Part shown: piece by piece, positions 1 through 3,600 of the stretch
Numbering within the stretch: the first letter of the stretch is position 1
Layout of the letters: each line of letters begins with the position of its first letter
Source: Ignavibacteriales bacterium
GTDB lineage: Bacteria > Bacteroidota > Ignavibacteria > Ignavibacteriales > Ignavibacteriaceae
Assembly (NCBI GenBank): GCA_020061995.1
Contig: JAGUXE010000398.1
Location: forward strand, 1-6,574
DNA length: 6,574 nt
Direction: 5' to 3'
Program-made: the position numbers and the translations under genes
Notes under the pieces: generated by a model
Seen by the model: the letters and a program-made list of their open reading frames with translations, nothing else
What the model was told of the DNA's origin: nothing
Databases searched by the model: none

Positions 1-33
1 CTTTGTAAATACAAAGAAAATGATGATGCTTAA
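1..33 (+). CDS. Possible 3' end of an upstream gene (partial)
   Basis: Frame 1 reads LCKYKENDDA and then a TAA stop at 31-33. It is followed 27 bases later by a strong terminator in the same orientation, so a + strand gene very probably ends here. The short, charged, hydrophilic tail fits a normal protein C-terminus but is too short to name a family. Frame 2 is also open briefly and stops at 35-37, so the choice of frame is not certain. Frame 3 stops immediately at 6-8. Confidence 0.4.
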   Translation, partial: LCKYKENDDA

Positions 34-60
34 GTAATTATAGAATTAAATCTATGATTC

Positions 61-90
61 AAAAGGGTGATCTTCGGATCACCCTTTTTT
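61..90 (+). terminator. Rho-independent terminator with UUCG tetraloop
   Basis: A perfect 12-bp inverted repeat is seen. The left arm is 61-72 (AAAAGGGTGATC), the loop is TTCG at 73-76, and the right arm is 77-88 (GATCACCCTTTT), with the T run spanning 85-90. The loop is closed by a C-G pair, giving the exceptionally stable C(UUCG)G tetraloop. The longer T run is on the + strand, so it should terminate the gene ending near position 33. The A run on the left arm might allow weaker termination of transcripts from the other direction. Confidence 0.93.
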
Positions 91-166
91 ATTTTAAAAT
101 ATTGATGATAATAGAGGAATTATTCTTTTTAGATTAGTAGAATTGCAGAACACTGATTAATTCTGA

Positions 167-178
167 TTTATGAGTGAA
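167..178 (+). repeat. 12-bp direct repeat, copy 1
   Basis: TTTATGAGTGAA occurs here and again, identically, at 254-265, 87 bases downstream. Both copies lie in the same reading frame of a 47-codon ORF and encode Met-Ser-Glu in each case. A chance origin is possible in AT-rich DNA, but 12 identical bases within 100 bases is uncommon. Confidence 0.5.
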
Positions 179-253
179 GTGGGAGTTCAATTGAAATCAA
201 ATTTTAATCGAATGAGGTTGGTTGCAGTATATATGACCATTTTACATCCAATT

Positions 254-265
254 TTTATGAGTGAA
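254..265 (+). repeat. 12-bp direct repeat, copy 2
   Basis: This is the second identical copy of TTTATGAGTGAA. It overlaps the left arm of the hairpin that starts at 259, so copy 2 is the one joined to a GC-richer structured patch, whereas copy 1 is not. Confidence 0.5.
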
Positions 266-284
266 TCCGAATCCCCATTCACTT
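259..284. other. Hairpin at the edge of a GC-richer patch
   Basis: GAGTGAAT (259-266) pairs with ATTCACTT (277-284), giving seven Watson-Crick pairs plus one G-U pair around a 10-base loop. There is no T run behind it, so it is not an intrinsic terminator. It opens a short C-rich stretch (about 266-302) that contrasts with the AT-rich surroundings. It could be part of an interspersed repeat or a structured untranslated RNA; neither can be shown here. Confidence 0.35.
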
Positions 285-310
285 CCAGAGACAAGCCCCC
301 GATGCTTCAA

Positions 311-326
311 TAAGTAATATTACTTA
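311..326. promoter_or_regulatory. Perfect 16-bp palindrome, possible operator
   Basis: TAAGTAATATTACTTA is exactly self-complementary and has no spacer. Its size and dyad symmetry suit a site for a homodimeric regulator. It lies about 280 bases before the start codon at 605, so it would act on a distal promoter if it acts on this gene at all. The half-site TAAGTAAT also occurs alone at 31-38. AT-rich sequence makes chance palindromes more likely, so the regulatory role is inference. Confidence 0.3.
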
Positions 327-593
327 ACAGATTAGTTTTGAGTCTTTTTCTAACTTCATCTTGTCACTGAATTTTCTTGCATCTAAATATAAAAATAGAT
401 AGTTTTCTTGGGATTAATTAACTTACCATAAATAAGTTGAGGGAAAGTTTTGGGGTTAATTATTCAATGACAATGATACTTCACGGCTTGATAATAAAAA
501 CATTAGCTTAACATGTGGGGAAAATAAATTTTAAAATTGACCTTAAACTGCGAAAAAATGATTCAAATTAAATCACTTATCAACAATCAATAC

Positions 594-597
594 GGAG
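594..597 (+). promoter_or_regulatory. Ribosome-binding site of the large gene
   Basis: GGAG lies seven bases before the ATG at 605, a standard Shine-Dalgarno distance. It fixes the start: the in-frame TAA at 569-571 closes the frame upstream, and there is no other ATG, GTG or TTG between that stop and 605. Confidence 0.85.
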
Positions 598-604
598 TAA
601 TCCT

Positions 605-667
605 ATGAGAAAGTTCATACTTTCAATAGTTCTATTTCTAATGTGTGTTGTGCTTCCGTTAAATGCT
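605..667 (+). other. Sec signal peptide
   Basis: Residues 1-21 have basic R2-K3, a hydrophobic core from F4 to about L17, and an LNA-Q end, predicting signal peptidase I cleavage between A21 and Q22. Cys14 is in the hydrophobic core but is preceded by L-M, not a lipobox, so the protein is not a lipoprotein. Confidence 0.9.
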
Positions 668-3600
668 CAATCAATGAAATATGAGTATTCAACAAGTACA
701 TCAGCATTTACTCCCATCACTGGTGCGAGTGGGTTTACACTACTCGGAACAACACCTTTAGATGAAGGGTATTCAACCCCAGTGGCTATCGGTTTTCCAT
801 TTAGCTACGCGGGTGCATCTTATGATTCATTCCAAGTATCTACTAATGGTTTTATAAGACTAGGAGAAGGACTAGCAAGTGCTACGACTTCTAATGCCTT
901 AGCTGGTACACTTCGAAGAATTATTGCCCCTCTTTGGGATGATTTATCAGTTGCCGATTCGGCATCATTAACGTATGTTTTAACAGGTTCAACTCCCAAT
1001 AGAGTATTGACTGTTGAATGGCGTAATGTTAAATGGACTTTTAGTGCTACAACTGCAAATGCAGAATTTCAGGTTAAACTTTATGAGAATGGTAGTAAAA
1101 TAGAATTCCACTATGGAAGTTTTGGAACTGTAGCAGCAACAGTAAGTGCTTCTGTTGGGTTAAGCGATAATAGTGTCGTTGGAACTGCTAATAGAGCTAC
1201 GGGAACATTCCTAAGTTTGAATGTCGGTGGTGTTGCTACTACAAGAACATTTTATGCAACAATGGGACTTGAATTTGCAGCAGTGAATCAAGCGCCTGAT
1301 GCAAATACAGTTGTAACTTTTACTACCGGTGCTGCCCCAATGGCCGGGACTTATACTGTTGGTGGAGCCTCTCCAAGTTTTAAAACTCCAAGTGAAGCTG
1401 CAGCAGCTTTAAATGTTAGAGGAGTTTCTGCACCTGTTACAATTAATATTCGTCCTGGTGAATATGAGGATGTTTTACATCTTACTACAATCGTCGGTGC
1501 GAGTCATGCAAATAGAGTTACGATTACAAAAGAAAGCGGTGATGTTACACTTTCACCTCGTTATGGTGCAAGAACTAGCGCAACGGTTTTAGCCGGTGAT
1601 GGTATTGTAAGACTTGACGGTGCAAGTTTTGTTACTATCGACGGATTAAAACTTGTTGATAATGCGTTAAATACAACGACAGCATTAAAATATGAATTTG
1701 GTGTTTGTATTGCTAATGCTGAGCTTTCTCCTACAATAACAGCCGGCTCAAGATATAATGAATTCAAAAATCTTTTCATTGATCTAAATGCCCAAACTGT
1801 TGCTAATACCAATGCAATAGGAATCAGAATGGGAACAACTGTTTCATCTTCAGCAGTTGATACCGCTTTGACAAACAGCTATAATACTTTCCAAGATTTA
1901 ACTATCGAAAGATTTTGGAGAGCAGCGATTCAAATGTATGGATTCTCAGGTGTTCGAGCCGATTATGGCAATAAAATTACAGCTGTTTCCGGTCGAAACG
2001 CTTTCAGAAATGTTACAGTAACTGCGAGTGGTTCAGATATTAGAGCAATTGAAGCTAATGCTCAGTTTAATCTTTATGTTGATAAAACTGATATTTATGA
2101 TCTTATCTCTACTAGTACGGGATGGACTACTAACGTAATAAGTGGTTTTAGATACAATCCTGCTAATAGTGCAGCGGATTTTAATGGTGGAAATCTTGTT
2201 ATTAAAGATGTCAATATTTATAATTTAGAACTTCAGCAGACTCAGGCCACAACTGGTAGTGTTTTGGGGATAGAAATCCTTAGGCTGAATCCTTCATCAG
2301 TTGTAACAATAAATAATGTACAAATTTATGATTTGTTTTCAAATGGGAGTACAACTGCACTTGCACGAGGTATCGCCTTAAATGGAGGAGCCGGTACAGG
2401 CTTCACAACAACAGCTAATGTATTCAATAATTTAATATATGATTTACGTGCACCTCGCGCTACAGGTGCTCCATCTATCAGAGTTTTTGATGTACAAAAT
2501 TCTATTGGTGGAACATTCAATGCAAATGTTTATTATAATACTGCATATCTTGATAACACAGTTGCTCCTACTGCAGCAACACATCAATCATCAATAGTTT
2601 ATTTAGCAAATTATGGAACTTCGTCACTCGATCTTAGAAACAATATTTTTGTTAATACGATGAACCCGGGGACGAGATCAACTGTAATCTATGCTTCTGC
2701 AAACTCTAACTTGGTGAGATTAGCATCAACTACCAATAACAACCTTTATTTTGCAGGAACTCCAGGTGCTACAAGGTTAATTGGTTATGATGGTGCAACT
2801 GGTTACCAAACAATTGAAACTTATAAAGCTGCAGTTGCAACCGGTGGATTAGGTGGTCCAAGAGAAGTGCTTTCAGTAACAGAAATGCCACCGTTTGTAA
2901 GTGCTGTAGCTCCTTATAATTTGAATATGCAAACCACAGTCGGTACACAAGCTGAGAGTGGTGGGCAACCAATTGCAGGTATAACATCAGATATAGCCGG
3001 AACAGTTAGAAATGCTAATTTCCCGGATATAGGCGCCTATGAATTTGCAGGAATTGCGATCGACAATAATCCACCTTCAATCTCATATGCTGCGTTATCT
3101 AATACACACTTTACAAACAACAGACAATTAGTTGCTATTATTACTGATCCTAGTGGTGTAGCAGGAGCAGCAAATTCTCCAAGACTCTACTACAGAAAAT
3201 CTGTAAATGATCCTTATTTATTTGATGCTACACCTGTTGTAAACGGAACTGAATATACATTTACACTTAATTATTCATTACTACCTGGTGGTTCTGTTTC
3301 AATTGGTGATACATTATTCTACTATGTTGCAGCTCAGGATGCTAATGGAATCGCAGTAACTAATCCTTCAGGGGGAAGTGGTTCAACACCTCCGGGAACA
3401 ACTGCTCCTGCGCTACCTAGAGGATATTTCATATTGGGTGCTCCTCTTAATGGTGTTTACACTATTAGCGCTCCGGCATTTAATAGACTTCTTAACAAAA
3501 ACATTGAATCAAGGATATTTGAAAGAGAAGTTAGCGGGTCATCCCCGATAGCCCAAATCGAAGAGGGATTACTAGATAAAAATGGTAATGCAATTGAGCA

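Larger units (their letters stand above)
91..604. other. AT-rich intergenic region, no convincing gene
   Basis: About 510 bases separate the terminator from the large gene. The region is AT-rich and dense in stop codons. The longest + strand reading frame noted is a 47-codon ORF at 170-313 that has no ribosome-binding site. Structures seen are a 12-bp direct repeat, a hairpin in a GC-richer patch around 259-300, and a 16-bp perfect palindrome at 311-326. No clear sigma-70 pair, and no Bacteroidetes-type TTG/TAnnTTTG pair at correct spacing, was found. The promoter of the large gene is probably in the 3' half, but it cannot be placed. Confidence 0.7.

Noticed and set aside
1..16. Small inverted repeat CTTTGT-AAAT-ACAAAG
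   Set aside because: Only six AT-rich pairs, lying inside the probable coding tail of the upstream gene. The real terminator is at 61-90.
170..313. 47-codon + strand ORF starting MSEVGVQLK and ending PPMLQ
   Set aside because: There is no Shine-Dalgarno sequence before either ATG, no recognisable domain, and it sits in a stop-rich intergenic region. It is kept only as a finding because of its repeat.
333..340. TAGTTTTG as a Bacteroidetes -7 element (TAnnTTTG)
   Set aside because: No TTG is found at the expected distance upstream, and the match is likely in AT-rich DNA.
361..393. TTGTCA with downstream TATAAA as a promoter
   Set aside because: The spacing of 21 bases is too long, and the candidate at 17-base spacing (TAAATA) is weak.
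488..516. TTGATA followed by TAACAT/ACATGT as a sigma-70 promoter
   Set aside because: At 17-base spacing the -10 candidate is poor, and the better TAACAT sits at only 15 bases. The evidence is too weak to call.
527..538. 12-bp palindrome AATTTTAAAATT
   Set aside because: It contains only A and T in an A/T-only stretch, so a chance origin is likely.
644..646. Cys14 as a lipoprotein acylation site
   Set aside because: The preceding residues (F-L-M) do not form a lipobox and Cys14 lies within the hydrophobic core. The LNA-Q site at 21/22 fits signal peptidase I.
1561..1812. Minus-strand ORF of 83 codons
   Set aside because: It lies wholly inside the large + strand gene, opposite beta-helix 1 coding sequence, and looks like an antisense shadow.
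2326..2520. Minus-strand ORF of 64 codons
   Set aside because: Antisense shadow of the large gene with no family features.
2769..2987. Minus-strand ORF of 72 codons, Leu/His/Gln-rich
   Set aside because: Its skewed composition is what antisense reading of the large gene gives. No real gene features are seen.
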